Below are positions 6,882 to 7,156 of a stretch of DNA of 7,156 bases, piece by piece. Origin of the DNA: an uncultured Robiginitomaculum sp. (GTDB lineage: Bacteria > Pseudomonadota > Alphaproteobacteria > Caulobacterales > Maricaulaceae). Position 1 is the first letter of the stretch. Each line of letters begins with the position of its first letter. The notes below the pieces were generated by a model that saw only the letters and a list, made by a program, of their open reading frames with translations, was not told the DNA's origin and did no database searches. A program made the translations under genes and the position numbers. The stretch spans positions 1 to 7,156 of the forward strand of contig CALKXN010000116.1 of the NCBI GenBank assembly GCA_938003555.1, read 5' to 3'.

Positions 6882-7156
6882 TATTTTGACGCAAGTTTGA
6901 AGGTCGATTCTAAACGGGCGGCGGTGATTAAGCTTCCGTCTGAAATCATGTCATGGGCATCATTGATGTCATCGGCCAAATAGCGATCATCCTCTAACCG
7001 GCTGACCTGTCCACGCAGATGCGCAATGACGGTTTGAAGCGCCGCGCTTGTTTTGAGCGGCGCTCTAAACTCTACGCCCTGCGCCGCGCATAAAAGCTCT
7101 ACGCCGAGAATACTGGACAGATTTGTGTTCATTTGCATAAGGCGGCGCGCTGCGTG
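6881..7156 (-). CDS. hutH: Histidine ammonia-lyase, C-terminal 91 codons, cut by the window edge
   Basis: This is the C-terminal tail of the enzyme that removes ammonia from histidine to give urocanate, the first pathway step. The frame is open through the right edge, so the true start is outside the window. The visible part is the C-terminal helical region: NLSSILGVELLCAAQGVEF, then RAPLKTSAALQ and the conserved DDRYLADDI block, ending TFKLASK. The MIO-forming Ala-Ser-Gly and the active-site loop belong to the missing part, so activity cannot be judged. It is the first of three adjacent, overlapping hut genes read leftward (hutH, hutG, hutU). The alternative would be another aromatic amino-acid lyase, but its neighbours make HutH by far the best call. 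Confidence 0.95.
   Translation of the reverse strand, partial: HAARRLMQMNTNLSSILGVELLCAAQGVEFRAPLKTSAALQTVIAHLRGQVSRLEDDRYLADDINDAHDMISDGSLITAARLESTFKLASK

Noticed and set aside
1..7156. CRISPR array, insertion sequence, toxin-antitoxin or defence island
   Set aside because: No spaced repeat series, terminal inverted repeats, transposase, or paired small toxin/antitoxin-like genes were found on either strand.

Overview
The window reads as chromosomal DNA of an alphaproteobacterium. I infer this from three things: a large TonB-dependent receptor of the OAR-like type common in Caulobacterales, Hyphomonadales and Sphingomonadales, an ExoD-family membrane protein, and a proteobacterial hut cluster containing the deformylase HutG. 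Base composition is moderate (mid-40s to low-50s % GC by eye), which would suit a marine Hyphomonadaceae/Maricaulaceae-type organism better than a high-GC Caulobacter. That placement is a guess.

Layout, left to right. (1) 1-1966, minus strand: the N-terminal 655 codons of a TonB-dependent outer-membrane receptor with signal peptide, TonB box, plug and the first part of the barrel; its C-terminus lies beyond the left edge. (2) 1967-2432: a 466-bp AT-rich divergent intergenic region with no credible gene. It holds several sequence symmetries that look regulatory: a 16/17-bp direct repeat, a TTAATGA-GG-TCATTAA palindrome and a GCAA hairpin on the receptor side, and a 9-bp repeat spaced 21 bp on the other side. 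(3) 2433-3683, plus: a secreted DUF547 protein, closed by a good intrinsic terminator. (4) 3764-4357, plus: an ExoD-family integral membrane protein with a GTG start. (5) 4411-7156, minus: the distal part of a histidine-utilisation operon in the order hutH (C-terminal end only), hutG, hutU, with stop/start overlaps at both junctions. It converges on exoD across a short hairpin-bearing gap.

Functionally, the hut genes cover three of the five steps of the proteobacterial histidine pathway. HutH converts histidine to urocanate, HutU converts urocanate to imidazolone propionate, and HutG converts N-formylglutamate to glutamate and formate. HutG implies the route through HutF (formimidoylglutamate deiminase), so hutI and hutF should lie upstream, beyond the right edge, or elsewhere. 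The receptor and the DUF547 protein diverge from a shared control region and may be co-regulated; the receptor's ligand cannot be read from sequence.

I found no mobile element, CRISPR array, tRNA/rRNA gene or clear defence system. The points most worth a second look are the layered symmetries upstream of the receptor, the receptor's four cysteine pairs plus a calcium-loop-like motif, and the atypical DUF547 protein.
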